This document shows positions 1-9,376 of a stretch of 64,000 bases of DNA, piece by piece; position 1 is the first letter of the stretch; every line of letters starts with the position of its first letter. The notes beneath the pieces are model-generated. The model did not search any database. It saw only the letters and a list, made by a program, of their open reading frames with translations, and was not told the DNA's origin. Position numbers and translations under genes: made by a program. The stretch lies in assembly GCF_001636845.1 (NCBI RefSeq), contig NZ_LITT01000011.1, positions 62,001-126,000 of the forward strand, in the 5' to 3' direction. The DNA comes from Clostridium ljungdahlii. Its GTDB lineage: Bacteria; Bacillota; Clostridia; Clostridiales; Clostridiaceae.

Positions 1-549
1 AGAAATGTAAGTACCATTTATATAAAATCTTCTAATGACAATAATGTTGATTATGTAACAAATGAAGTTGATAATTATCTTACGAATTTCTTCAAGTCAA
101 CGGATAAAAATCATACAGTTATGAGTCAAAAACAGTTGCTTGACACAATGAGTTCGATAACAAATACTTTGACTTATCTGCTTGGTGGAATAGCTGCCAT
201 ATCTTTAATTGTAGGGGGCATAGGAGTAATGAATGTTATGCTTGTATCTGTATCGGAGCGTACAAAGGAGATAGGTATAAGAAAGGCACTGGGTGGCTCT
301 AGAAAGGACATACTGATTCAATTTCTTATTGAGGCGCTTGTACTAAGTTCTCTTGGAGGAGTAATAGGAGTATTATTTGGACTTGGAATAGGGTGGCTTG
401 TATCAACTTTTGGAATGTCAGTTACCTTCTCTCTGCCTATAATTGCAGTAGCATTTTCTTTCTCCCTTATAGTTGGAGTTGTATTTGGTATATTCCCGGC
501 ATATAAGGCCTCAAAACTCAAGCCAATTGATGCACTTAGATTTGAATAA
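1..549 (+). CDS. ABC transporter permease, MacB/FtsX type (3' part)
   Basis: The reading frame is open from the first base, so the gene starts before the window and only about 182 C-terminal residues are seen. The visible part matches the end of MacB/FtsX-like permeases. A stretch of the extracellular domain leads into a membrane segment (ISLIVGGIGVMNVML), then the cytoplasmic loop SVSERTKEIGIRKALGGSRKDI typical of the family, and two more membrane segments ending in YKASKLKPIDALRFE. Such permeases pair with a LolD-like ATPase for export of peptides or drugs, or for envelope work. A hairpin terminator follows directly, so this is the last gene of its operon. A MerR/TipAS regulator starts 90 bases later. 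The substrate cannot be told from this fragment. Confidence 0.9.
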   Translation, partial: RNVSTIYIKSSNDNNVDYVTNEVDNYLTNFFKSTDKNHTVMSQKQLLDTMSSITNTLTYLLGGIAAISLIVGGIGVMNVMLVSVSERTKEIGIRKALGGSRKDILIQFLIEALVLSSLGGVIGVLFGLGIGWLVSTFGMSVTFSLPIIAVAFSFSLIVGVVFGIFPAYKASKLKPIDALRFE

Positions 550-557
550 TAAAAAGG

Positions 558-583
558 TCTCTGTATTTTACAGAGATTTTTTT
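558..583 (+). terminator. Rho-independent terminator after the ABC permease
   Basis: Perfect 8-bp stem (TCTCTGTA / TACAGAGA) with a TTT loop, followed by a run of seven T. It begins 8 bases after the permease stop codon. Confidence 0.9.
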
Positions 584-638
584 ATTGACATTGACGCAGC
601 GTATAAGTTTATAGTTAAATTGTCAGGAGGTGATAGCA

Positions 639-1403
639 GTGGAATATACAGTGCAGAAATTAGCTCACATGGCAGGTGTCAGTGCACGGACCCTTAGATA
701 TTATGATGAAATTGGAATTTTAAAGCCGGCAAAAATCAATTCATCAGGATATCGCATTTATGGCCAAAATGAAGTAGATCGACTTCAGTTAATACTATTT
801 TATAGAGAATTTGGCATAAAGCTTGAAAATATCAGAGAGATCATAACCTCTCCTGATTTTGACAGGGTTAAAGCACTGAGAGAACATCGCAAAAAGCTTC
901 TTGAAAAAAGAATTGAACTGGATTTATTGATTTCTAATGTTGAAAATACAATTAAATCCATGGAAGGGAGAATTGTAATGAGTGATAGAGAAAAATTTGA
1001 GGGATTCAAGAAAAAACTTATTGATGACAATGAAAGAAAATATGGAGAAGAAATTAGAAAAAAATACGGAGATGAAATTGTAGATAAAGCAAATAGCAAT
1101 CTTAAAAATATGACATCTGAGGAATATGAAGAGGTAACTGGACTTGAAAATGAAATACTTGAAACACTGAGTAAAGCCTATAAAACGGGTGATCCTGCAG
1201 GTGAACTGGCTCAGAGGACTGCTTCTCTCCATGCAAAGTGGATAAGTATTTATTGGGGAAATTACAATAAAGAAGCTCACGCAGGTCTTGCTAAAATGTA
1301 TGTAGAGGATGAAAGATTTAAAGCGTATTATGATAAAAACCAGCCGGGAACAGCAGAATTTTTAAGAGATGCAGTTTTAGTTTATACTGGGATGAAAAAA
1401 TAA
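639..1403 (+). CDS. MerR-family regulator with TipAS drug-binding domain
   Basis: About 254 residues. Residues 1-70 form a MerR winged helix (YTVQKLAHMAGVSARTLRYYDEIGILKPA). A coiled-coil dimerisation helix follows, then a helical C-terminal TipAS domain (about 120-250) containing YWGNYNKEAHAGLAKMYVEDERFKAYYD. TipAL-like proteins bind hydrophobic antibiotics through this globin-like domain and activate efflux genes from promoters with long spacers. I chose the GTG at 639 because AGGAGG lies at 625-630 with 8 bases of spacing; the in-frame GTG at 630 overlaps that site. The neighbouring ABC permease is a plausible target, but this is inference. The family call is firm; the ligand is unknown. 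Confidence 0.92.
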   Translation: MEYTVQKLAHMAGVSARTLRYYDEIGILKPAKINSSGYRIYGQNEVDRLQLILFYREFGIKLENIREIITSPDFDRVKALREHRKKLLEKRIELDLLISNVENTIKSMEGRIVMSDREKFEGFKKKLIDDNERKYGEEIRKKYGDEIVDKANSNLKNMTSEEYEEVTGLENEILETLSKAYKTGDPAGELAQRTASLHAKWISIYWGNYNKEAHAGLAKMYVEDERFKAYYDKNQPGTAEFLRDAVLVYTGMKK

Positions 1404-1507
1404 TCTAGGCTTGTACTTAATGAATTAAAAAGATATAATGGAGAAAATTTTAAAATAATTGGTGTAAAATATATGAAATTAGATGTTTTAAGTGAGGCGT
1501 ATAGATT

Positions 1508-3445
1508 ATGAAAAGTCATGGATGTCCCTTGGACTGCTTTGGGTGCTGTAAATTAAATGTATATGTGGAAGATAATAAAGTAGTTAAAATAGAGGGAGAT
1601 AAAAACCATCCTTATACAAAGGGTATAGTATGTGAAAAAGCAAAAAATCATTTGAAGAGGTTAAATGCTAGGGATAGATTGTATTTACCTATGAAAAAAC
1701 AAAATGGTAAATGGGTAAATATAACTTTTGAAGAAGCCATAAATATAATTTCCGATAAATTAAGATATTACAAAGAAAAATATTCTTCAAGTTCTGTAAT
1801 CAATTATGATTCATCTGGAACAGGAACTGTATTAAAAGGCATAGAAGATATATTTTTTAATTTTTATGGCGGCATAACTAAAATAGAAAATGAAATATGC
1901 TGGAGCGCAGGTAATAAGGCACAAAAATATGATTTTGGAGATAATAAATCAAACTCTATAGAAGACATATTGAATGCAAAAAATATAATACTGTGGAGCA
2001 AAAATCCGGCAAATTCTCACATTCAGCTGCTGCCATTTTTGAAAAGGGCAAGTCAAAATGGGGCAAAAATAATAGTTATAGATCCTATTTCTACTGACAG
2101 TACAAGTTTTTGTGATATTCATATAAAGATAAATCCAGCATCAGATGCTGCTATGGCTATGGCTATGACAAAGGTAATAATAGAAGAAAATCTACAGGAT
2201 GCACAATTTATAGAGAAAAATGTAGTAGGATTTAAGGAATATAAAGCTTATTTAGATACTCTTAGTATGGAGTATTTATCTAGAGAATGTGGTGTTAACA
2301 TAGATACTATAAAAGAAATTTCTAATATTTATGCTGAAGAAAAGTACAGCACTATATGTATGGGATATGGACTTCAAAGGTATAAAAATGGGGGGAATTC
2401 TGTAAGGAGTATAGATGCCCTTGCTGCTATAACGGGAAGTGTAGGGAAAAAAGGCGGTGGAGTAAATTATTCCAACAAGGTGTATCCTAAAGTATTAAAT
2501 TTGGACCCCTATGGCAGTTATAAATATGCATTAAAGGATAGAAACTGGAATTTTGATAAATTACTTAAATGTTCCAAAGATATTAAGGCTATATTTGTAA
2601 GTAAGGCTAATCCACTAAACCAATGGCCTGATTTGAATAATTTTGTAAAAGCTTTTGAAAATATAGAATTCAAGGTATGCATAGATATGTTTATGACTGA
2701 TACAGCTAAACACTGTGATTTGATTATTCCATGTACTAATACCCTGGAAAGCGAAGACCTGTTATATTCTTCTATGAGTAATCCCTACATAATATATAAT
2801 GAAAAGTGTGTGGAACCAAGGTATGAATTGATGGATGAATACTACTTTTTTATGGAACTTGCAAAAAATATGGGGATGAGAGAGTACCCTTATGTATCTA
2901 AAAGGGAATACTTAACCCAAGTAATAAAACCTTTAGAAAAGAAGGGAATAACTCTTGAAAAGATAAAAAATGGATATGTAACCATACAGGAAAATTCTAT
3001 TGCCTGGAGTGATCTAAAATTTAAAACACCATCAAAAAAAATAGAGATATATTCCGAAGATGCTGAGAAAGATGGATTGAGCCCTATACCAGTGTATGTT
3101 AACGACAAAAAAAGTGATAGATTGAGACTTTTGACTACCCATCCTAAAAAATCACTTATGTCTCAAAGCTTTAAAGATGTAGATACCATGGCCGCAGCTA
3201 ATATAAGTAGAAATACAGCAAAGAAACAGGATATACATAATGGTGATATTGTTAAATTAGGATCTCCAAGGGGAGAAATACGCGTAAAGATAAATATAAC
3301 AGATAAAGTACCAGATAACCTTGTCCATATGAATGTAGGCTGGTGGGAAAAAAGTTCAAATCCAAATTTTCTAACGGAAAATCAAATTGCTGATATGGGT
3401 AAGCAGGCAGCTTATTATGATACTTTTGTAGAAATTAAAAAATAG
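1508..3445 (+). CDS. Molybdopterin-dependent oxidoreductase (DMSO reductase superfamily)
   Basis: 645 residues. The N-terminus has cysteines for one [4Fe-4S] cluster (C6, C10, C13/C14 and a later Cys in GIVCEKAKNH). A molybdopterin oxidoreductase core follows (GSGTVLKG-like start, NPANSHIQLLPFLKRA, IDPISTDS, GSVGKKGGG), and a C-terminal molydopterin-dinucleotide-binding barrel covers about 525-640 (LLTTHPKKSLMSQ, HNGDIVKLGSPRGEIRVKINITDKV). The length is typical of single-subunit clostridial members. The molybdenum/tungsten ligand is probably in the segment EICWSAGNK, where a Cys is present, but I cannot fix it. No Fe-S or membrane partner subunit lies beside it, so the electron partner and substrate are unknown. 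A decayed copy of the last third of a close paralogue is present at 10271-10415. Confidence 0.88.
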   Translation: MKSHGCPLDCFGCCKLNVYVEDNKVVKIEGDKNHPYTKGIVCEKAKNHLKRLNARDRLYLPMKKQNGKWVNITFEEAINIISDKLRYYKEKYSSSSVINYDSSGTGTVLKGIEDIFFNFYGGITKIENEICWSAGNKAQKYDFGDNKSNSIEDILNAKNIILWSKNPANSHIQLLPFLKRASQNGAKIIVIDPISTDSTSFCDIHIKINPASDAAMAMAMTKVIIEENLQDAQFIEKNVVGFKEYKAYLDTLSMEYLSRECGVNIDTIKEISNIYAEEKYSTICMGYGLQRYKNGGNSVRSIDALAAITGSVGKKGGGVNYSNKVYPKVLNLDPYGSYKYALKDRNWNFDKLLKCSKDIKAIFVSKANPLNQWPDLNNFVKAFENIEFKVCIDMFMTDTAKHCDLIIPCTNTLESEDLLYSSMSNPYIIYNEKCVEPRYELMDEYYFFMELAKNMGMREYPYVSKREYLTQVIKPLEKKGITLEKIKNGYVTIQENSIAWSDLKFKTPSKKIEIYSEDAEKDGLSPIPVYVNDKKSDRLRLLTTHPKKSLMSQSFKDVDTMAAANISRNTAKKQDIHNGDIVKLGSPRGEIRVKINITDKVPDNLVHMNVGWWEKSSNPNFLTENQIADMGKQAAYYDTFVEIKK

Positions 3446-3765
3446 AGAGAAGAAAACATTAATATTAAGATTTCTAATAATACAGATATATGAAAATATC
3501 CTGATGAAGTAATGAAATATGAATCCTGTTAAACTTGTTTTAAGTTTCATCTTTACTATAATTGCTGAAGCAATGAGTATGTGAAGTAGTAGACTTAAGC
3601 AAGTTTATTTTACATATTTTGAATTAAAATAGTTATACTAAAATAATATAGGAGGTTAAGTGAGAAATCTAATTCTATTTTGAAAAATATTTATTATAGC
3701 ACTGATAAAAAATAATAGATATAAGCTTGTAGAATTTATTATATTTACTAAGAGGTACTTAAAAG
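3446..3765. other. Intergenic stretch with one long imperfect hairpin
   Basis: No gene is seen in these 320 bases. Positions 3531-3606 can fold into a long imperfect hairpin: AAACTTG..TTAAGT pairs with ACTTAAGCAAGTTT, and the tip is ATTGC-TGAA-GCAAT. It has no clear T-run, so it may be a weak terminator for the oxidoreductase gene or a decayed element. An isolated AGGAGG near 3651-3656 is not followed by an open frame of useful length. Confidence 0.5.
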
Positions 3766-5223
3766 ATGAATTTGAATAATGTTTTATCCAAAGATATAGA
3801 TATCAATATAAATGAGCTAGGTGAAAAGTTCAAGGATTGTCCAGATATATTAAGTAAAAAGTTAATTCTAAAAGGTGGAATAAAAGGATGCTTTTTTTAT
3901 ATCAAGGGATTCATAAATTTTGATTTGATTCAAAGAGATTTTATAAAGCCTCTTTTGTCTATAGATATTGATAATGTATCTGATAAAGAAATTTTGGATT
4001 ATTTGCCTTTGTTTAATACTTCTCTAGGTTATGATATTAATATTCTTGTTACATCAGTGCTAAACGGAAAGACAGTTTTTTTGATGGATAAGTTAAACTA
4101 TGCAATCATATGTGATTTAAAGAAAGTTGAAAAGAGAAGTATAAGTGAACCTGAGAGTGAGAAGAATGTGCGAGGTCCACATGTGGGTTTTATTGAAAAT
4201 CTTGACACAAATATTACCTTAATAAGAAGGGAAATCAAGGACAATGATTTGAAGTTTAAAACTGTTCAGGTAGGAAGTAGAACAAAGCAGAGAGTAACTG
4301 TCGGATATATTCAAGGTATTGCAAATCCGGAACTACTAAACACATTGCTTACTAAGATTAGCAAAATTGATACGGATGGACTATTGGCTATTGGGTATAT
4401 TGAACAATATATTACAGATTCACCAAATTCGCCATTTCCACAATATTTACCTACAGAGAGACCAGATAAGGTAATATCTGCATTATTGGAAGGGAGATTT
4501 GCAATATTGATGGATGGCACTCCCTTTGCTTTAATAGTTCCAGTTTCTTTTTGGAGCTTTTTTCAAGCATTAGATGATTATAGTACTAAGTGGATGATTG
4601 GATCTTTTTTTAGATTGATAAGGCTGCTTTCAATGATTATTGCTGTAATTTTACCCTCCATTTACATATCTATAACGTCCTTTCAATATTATTTAGTACC
4701 TATAAATTTGCTTGAACCTTTGGCAATATCCAGAACTCAAGTAGCTTTTCCACCTATTGTTGAAGCGCTTATAATGGAATTTACAATAGAAATAATTAGA
4801 GAAGCATCTATCAGGCTGCCTACCTATATTTCTACTACCATAGCTGTAACAGGTGGTATTATAATTGGGCAGGCAGCTGTTAATGCCGGAATAGTCAGCA
4901 GCTTATTTATTATAATAGTTGCAGTTACTTCTATAGCATCTTATGTAAGTCCAGTTTATGATTTTGGGTCAGCATTAAGATTGATAAGATTTATGTTTTT
5001 AATTTTAGCATCTTTTTTTGGAATCATAGGAGTATTAATATCTACAGTTTTAGTAATAGCACACCTATTATCATTGGAATCTCTGGGTCAGCCCTATTTA
5101 ATGCCTATAGTTCCTTTCAAAAAAAAGAATATTAAGGACACTATAATTAGAGCACCTCTAGATTTTATGAAGATAATACCGCATATATCAAGGCCACTCA
5201 AAAAGAAAAGGGGTGGTAAATAG
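3766..5223 (+). CDS. gerA: Spore germination protein, GerA family A subunit
   Basis: 485 residues. A cytoplasmic N-terminal half (about 1-260, with GPHVGFIENLDTNITLIRREIKD and RTKQRVTVGYIQGIANPELL) precedes a membrane half of about five helices. That half includes the signature around ITSFQYYLVPINLLEPLAISR, SRTQVAFPPIVEALIMEFTIEIIREASIRLP and a hydrophilic basic tail (SRPLKKKRGGK). In spore formers GerAA-type proteins sit in the spore inner membrane and form the nutrient-gated channel of the germinant receptor with GerAB and GerAC. Translation starts at an ATG behind AGAGGT. The B subunit gene follows with no gap. Germinant specificity cannot be read from sequence. Confidence 0.95.
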   Translation: MNLNNVLSKDIDININELGEKFKDCPDILSKKLILKGGIKGCFFYIKGFINFDLIQRDFIKPLLSIDIDNVSDKEILDYLPLFNTSLGYDINILVTSVLNGKTVFLMDKLNYAIICDLKKVEKRSISEPESEKNVRGPHVGFIENLDTNITLIRREIKDNDLKFKTVQVGSRTKQRVTVGYIQGIANPELLNTLLTKISKIDTDGLLAIGYIEQYITDSPNSPFPQYLPTERPDKVISALLEGRFAILMDGTPFALIVPVSFWSFFQALDDYSTKWMIGSFFRLIRLLSMIIAVILPSIYISITSFQYYLVPINLLEPLAISRTQVAFPPIVEALIMEFTIEIIREASIRLPTYISTTIAVTGGIIIGQAAVNAGIVSSLFIIIVAVTSIASYVSPVYDFGSALRLIRFMFLILASFFGIIGVLISTVLVIAHLLSLESLGQPYLMPIVPFKKKNIKDTIIRAPLDFMKIIPHISRPLKKKRGGK

Positions 5224-6303
5224 TTGGAGGATAAAAGGCATCAGATCACTTCTAAACAATTAAAAACATTTGCTTTATCATCTCAAATTGGTTTAGGCAT
5301 TATGACATTGCCCTCTGTTCTTGCAAAAAAAGTTGGTCATGATGGTTGGATAGCTGTTATTTTAACAGGAGTTTTAGTGTTGTTATCTGTACTCTTTGAA
5401 TTAGCATTTTTAAAAAGATATAAAAATAATTCGATTTTGGAGATAAATATAAAATTATATGGCAAAAAATTGGGGATAGTTCTAAATTTTATATTTATTT
5501 GTTATATATTTGCTTTTGCAGCTCTCAATATAAGGCTATTTACTGGAATAGTAAGTGTTTTAATCTTAAGGAAAACTCCAAAAGTTGTTATATCATTTTT
5601 GATTGCTTTACCTACAATCTATCTTACTGCTAAAGGATTAAAGGTAATATGTAGATTTACTACACTACTGTATTTATCTCATATAGTAATAATTTTTACA
5701 TTTGCAATAATTGTTAAAGATATTAGAATTACTTATATAATGCCTATTGCTAAGTCAGATTTTAACTTAATAATAAAAAGTCTTCCTTATACAATTTATT
5801 CCTTTTTAGGATTTGAGCTGGCTTCAGTTTTTTATCCAAATGTAGTTAACAAAGAACATATAACAATGCATATTATACAAGGTGTCGTATATACTACACT
5901 ATTTTATCTAATTATTGTTGTAGTTTCAGTACTTATATTTGGTGAAATGAAGTTAAAAATGCTTGTATTCCCAATCTATAATATTGAAGAGGCAGTAAAA
6001 GTACCGGTTATAGAAAGATTTGATATGGTTTTTATATTGCTTTGGTTCCCTATGATGGCATCTTCTGTAAGAAATTATTTTTTTACATCTTACTATTGTG
6101 TTTCAAAAATATTTAGAATAAAAAAAGAAAAACTATTAATTGTAGTAATTTTTATAATTATGTTCATAGTTGGAACAAAACTCAGGAATGTACAGATGGT
6201 TTGTAGCTGTATCAATTATATGGCTATATGGGGAATAGTGAATATAGTATTTATAATAATTTCCTTTTTTATTTCATGTTTAAAAGGGAGGGAGCAATGT
6301 TGA
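5224..6303 (+). CDS. gerB: Spore germination permease, GerB family B subunit
   Basis: 359 residues with about ten hydrophobic segments, an APC-superfamily fold. The N-terminus (HQITSKQLKTFALSSQIGLGIMTLPSVLAKKVGHDGW) is the diagnostic start of the endospore germination permease family. These proteins hold the germinant-binding pocket of the receptor. The start is a TTG directly after the gerA stop codon with GGGGTGG just upstream, so the two are translationally linked. The last bases overlap the gerC start, consistent with one operon A-B-C. Confidence 0.94.
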   Translation: MEDKRHQITSKQLKTFALSSQIGLGIMTLPSVLAKKVGHDGWIAVILTGVLVLLSVLFELAFLKRYKNNSILEINIKLYGKKLGIVLNFIFICYIFAFAALNIRLFTGIVSVLILRKTPKVVISFLIALPTIYLTAKGLKVICRFTTLLYLSHIVIIFTFAIIVKDIRITYIMPIAKSDFNLIIKSLPYTIYSFLGFELASVFYPNVVNKEHITMHIIQGVVYTTLFYLIIVVVSVLIFGEMKLKMLVFPIYNIEEAVKVPVIERFDMVFILLWFPMMASSVRNYFFTSYYCVSKIFRIKKEKLLIVVIFIIMFIVGTKLRNVQMVCSCINYMAIWGIVNIVFIIISFFISCLKGREQC

Positions 6304-7415
6304 AAAAAAGACTAATTCCTATAATTTTGATATTTACCATATTTTTAGAAGGCTGTTGGGATCAAACAATTTATGAGAGAACAGGTTTTATATTACAGGT
6401 TGGGATAGAGCCCTCTAATAATAACCTCCTGATTACTTATACAGATCCAGTTGTAGAGCCAAAGTCAAAAGAGCAGGTTGAAGTTATATATGGTAGTCAG
6501 GAGAATTTATTAAGACAATTTAGAGAAGATGCAAGAAAAATTTCGTCTAAGATGTTGGAAGCGGGAAAAGTACAGCAAGTTTTAATATCAGATTCCATAG
6601 CTGCCAAGGGCATAAATAATTTATTGGAAATTTTTGAAAGAGATCCAACTACCTCTATAATAGCATACGTTGTAGTTGTGGAGGGAAGTCCTAAAAATTT
6701 AATGGAAAAAGCCCAAAGTTTTGGAGATAAGCCCCGTCCAGCATTTTATATACATCAATTAATTGAGGATAATATAGAGGAATCTTATGTGCCTGATACT
6801 CAAATACATAGATTCACTACAACATTTTTTTCACCAGGCATAGATCCAATTACTCCCATAGTAAAATTGCAGTATGATAAGGGAAAGGGCATTGAAGTAA
6901 CTGGGTCAGCACTTTTTTCTGAAGATAAAATGGTTGGCAAAATAGATACAAATCAAACTTTACTATTGTTATCAATGATGGGAAAAGCAAAAAAGACTTT
7001 ATATGTGAGTAAATATTTTCAAAATCCAGGATATAATAATGGAAAAAGGGGATGTGCCATTGGTATTAGAAAAGTTAAAAGAAAAGTTAATGTTTATTTG
7101 GATAACAATATACCAATAGCAGATATTACTTTAAACTTTGATGGTTCGCTGAATGAAATGCATTGGAATGCCATTCCAGATGTGGAAGTGCAGAAAAATA
7201 TTGAAAAAACATTAGAAGCGGAGATAAAAAAAAGTTGTGAGCAAGTTTTAACCTATACACAAAAAGTTGATAGTGATCCTTTGGGAATAGGTGACATTAT
7301 TCGTGCCAAATATAATTCTTACTTTGAGAATGTTAACTGGAAAAACATGTATCCCAGTGTTAAGTTTAATGTTAATGTAAAATTAAATATTTCAGATCAT
7401 GGTGTTATAAATTAG
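6297..7415 (+). CDS. gerC: Spore germination lipoprotein, GerC family C subunit
   Basis: 372 residues. The chosen ATG at 6297 overlaps the end of gerB by 7 bases and has GGGAGGG just upstream. It yields a lipoprotein signal peptide MLKKRLIPIILIFTIFLEGC with Cys as the lipidation site, followed by WDQTIYERTGFILQVGIE, the usual start of mature GerC proteins. An in-frame ATG at 6228 would bury the signal peptide and is rejected. The rest fits the three-domain GerAC fold, with a C-terminal Ger(x)C domain (EKTLEAEIKKSCEQVLTYTQ...DPLGIGDIIRAKYNSYFENVNWKNMYPSVKFNVNVKLNI). GerC proteins are anchored on the outer face of the inner spore membrane and are needed for receptor assembly. The operon ends here. 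Confidence 0.94.
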   Translation: MLKKRLIPIILIFTIFLEGCWDQTIYERTGFILQVGIEPSNNNLLITYTDPVVEPKSKEQVEVIYGSQENLLRQFREDARKISSKMLEAGKVQQVLISDSIAAKGINNLLEIFERDPTTSIIAYVVVVEGSPKNLMEKAQSFGDKPRPAFYIHQLIEDNIEESYVPDTQIHRFTTTFFSPGIDPITPIVKLQYDKGKGIEVTGSALFSEDKMVGKIDTNQTLLLLSMMGKAKKTLYVSKYFQNPGYNNGKRGCAIGIRKVKRKVNVYLDNNIPIADITLNFDGSLNEMHWNAIPDVEVQKNIEKTLEAEIKKSCEQVLTYTQKVDSDPLGIGDIIRAKYNSYFENVNWKNMYPSVKFNVNVKLNISDHGVIN

Positions 7416-7679
7416 CCTATATCTAAAATTACTATTTTTGAATAACTTATACCAATCTTTTTTATAAATTATGTTCTAGCTTCTTCAAAGTATATATAAT
7501 AGTTAAGATAATGCACTGTATCTATTTTGTCAGCTTTTACATATCCAATGCCTACATATAATTCATTTATATACAAGCTTGACAGGCCATCTCTATAGCA
7601 GAATTATTACATATGATATTATAATGTAATGTGTGGAAATATGCTTTATAATTAATATAAAGATTCGCATAATCTGTAA

Positions 7680-8831
7680 TTACTGATATGAAAGGGGCTG
7701 TCGCACTAATTTTTTTAGTGCGACAGCCCCATTTATAACGCCACCTACTATAACTAATACTTGGGATGCTATCATTGTACTATAGCCAACTACTAAAAGC
7801 CTTAGAAAGATGCTTTTTTCATATACTGCAGCTCTCATACACCGATAAAATAACAAGAAGTTTATTAGTATTACTGCAAATCCCATTAGCATACCAAGTT
7901 CTTCACAAATTACTGCAAAAATAAAGTCTGTATAATTAATTGGTACATATTCTGGATGTCCAAGGTTAAGTCCTACACCTGTAAATCCTCCTGATGCAAT
8001 AGAAATCATGGATTGAACAATCTGATAGCCTATATTATTAGCATAAGACCAGGGATTTTCCCAAATTAATACTCGAACTCTTACATGTGCAAATAATTTA
8101 TAACTTATTATACATCCAATGGCAAATAATATAAAAGAAATTAACATATACCTTAAATTTGAAGTGGTTATAAACAGCATAGTAACAGATATACAGAATA
8201 TGATTAAACTAAATCCAAGAGATTTTTGAATTAATGTAAATGCAAGGCATATTGCTACAACAACAGCAGGTCTTATCAAGTCTTTAAAATTTTCATAATC
8301 CTTTAATTCAGAAGCTAGGTATAGTACTAAAAACAATTTTCCGAACTCTGAAGGTTGAAAGCTGTACCCTCGTATTATAATCCAACTTTTAGATCCATTT
8401 ATCTCTTTGCCAAAAAAAGTTCCCATTGCCATAAATATTATAGTAATAATACAATAACAATACTTATATTTGCTGAAACTTTCTAAGTCTGGCAAAAGAA
8501 CTACCATTAAAATAAATTCTGTTACACCTAGTGCAAACCAGATTATCTGTTTGATTGAATACAATATATTTATCCTGTAAAGTATGACCATTCCTATAAT
8601 TGACAGTATACTAGAAAAAATAAATATATACTTGTCTCCATCAGAAAAAAACTTTGTAATAATAAAGTAAGTGTACCCTATAAGTAAGCATATAACTGCA
8701 GCCATTATTATGGACATCTTGTCAAAAGGCTGTTTAAGTACTGATAGGTTTATGAAGCATATAAAACAAAAACAATATGTATACTTTAAAAGTTTCTTTT
8801 CATCTCTTCTGTCTTGCAAATTGGGTTTCAA
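7680..8831 (-). CDS. FtsW/RodA/SpoVE-family glycan polymerase, 3'-truncated
   Basis: 383 codons. About 367 residues match SEDS-family polymerases: many membrane helices, NGSKSWIIIRGYSFQPSEFGKLFLVLYLA, the loop VLIWENPWSYANNIGYQIVQSMISIASGGFTGVGLNLG, and the IFAVICEELGMLMGFAVI segment. SEDS proteins polymerise peptidoglycan from lipid II. The frame then runs, right after GGVIN, into the 16-bp palindrome at 7694-7730 and ends in a non-homologous tail (GAVALKKLVRQPLSYQ). The expected conserved end (PLTGV-PLPFVSYGGSS and the last helix) is missing. I therefore read it as a truncated, probably non-functional gene. A single-gene transcript is likely; no partner lies next to it. Confidence 0.8.
   Translation of the reverse strand: MKPNLQDRRDEKKLLKYTYCFCFICFINLSVLKQPFDKMSIIMAAVICLLIGYTYFIITKFFSDGDKYIFIFSSILSIIGMVILYRINILYSIKQIIWFALGVTEFILMVVLLPDLESFSKYKYCYCIITIIFMAMGTFFGKEINGSKSWIIIRGYSFQPSEFGKLFLVLYLASELKDYENFKDLIRPAVVVAICLAFTLIQKSLGFSLIIFCISVTMLFITTSNLRYMLISFILFAIGCIISYKLFAHVRVRVLIWENPWSYANNIGYQIVQSMISIASGGFTGVGLNLGHPEYVPINYTDFIFAVICEELGMLMGFAVILINFLLFYRCMRAAVYEKSIFLRLLVVGYSTMIASQVLVIVGGVINGAVALKKLVRQPLSYQ
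7694..7730. repeat. Perfect 16-bp palindrome at the truncation point of the FtsW-like gene
   Basis: GGGGCTGTCGCACTAA and its exact reverse complement flank a five-T loop. The arms are much more GC-rich than the surroundings. It resembles dispersed terminator-like palindromes of Firmicutes, but there is no long T-run on either side. It overlaps the last codons of the truncated FtsW-like reading frame, so it marks a deletion or insertion junction. Confidence 0.85.
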
Positions 8832-9376
8832 TTATAGTCACCGCCTTGTTTAGTTATCTAAGTTTTTAAGAAATTCCTTTTTTAAAGCCAACGCATCAAT
8901 AACGAGACGCTAACAAATTTAGACCAGCAATAAAAAAGATACAAAAACTTCCACATTTTAATTCTCCTTAACTCCCATAAGATTCATCAATATTAAATTA
9001 AACTCAAAATAGAATTTTGGATGAATTTGTAACATAAACAACATTATTCTATCATTTAATTGTTAAGATAAAGTGTTATAACTATTACATTTTAATTAAT
9101 GAAAATTTTTGAATACTTAATAAAATGTGGGGAACTTTCGCTTCATGAATTTACTAAGCTGGCAGGTATTAGTATATCATGAATAATTCCAGATTTTTTA
9201 GGCTATATATAGTGAATAATTAGGATAAGTTACAAAATGATTACACTTTATCTTAATATATAGCAAATTATGAGTACTTATTATACTATATGATATATGG
9301 AAATTAAATACGGAAATTACAGCATTATTTTTAAATTTTAATTATGACATTGAATATTGTTAGGGAGATGGAGCTA
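8832..9376. other. Long intergenic region without a supported gene
   Basis: These 545 bases are very A+T rich. The only open frames are tiny; one of 26 codons near 9100-9180 has no ribosome site and no recognisable product. The region must hold the divergent promoters for the FtsW-like gene and the deacetylase, but I found no convincing -35/-10 pair. Confidence 0.5.

Noticed and set aside
800-1280. Long minus-strand open frames inside the MerR/TipAS gene
   Set aside because: They are antisense shadows with no ribosome sites and hydrophobic, low-complexity products.
9100-9182. 26-codon open frame before the deacetylase gene
   Set aside because: No ribosome site and no recognisable family; expected by chance in this gap.
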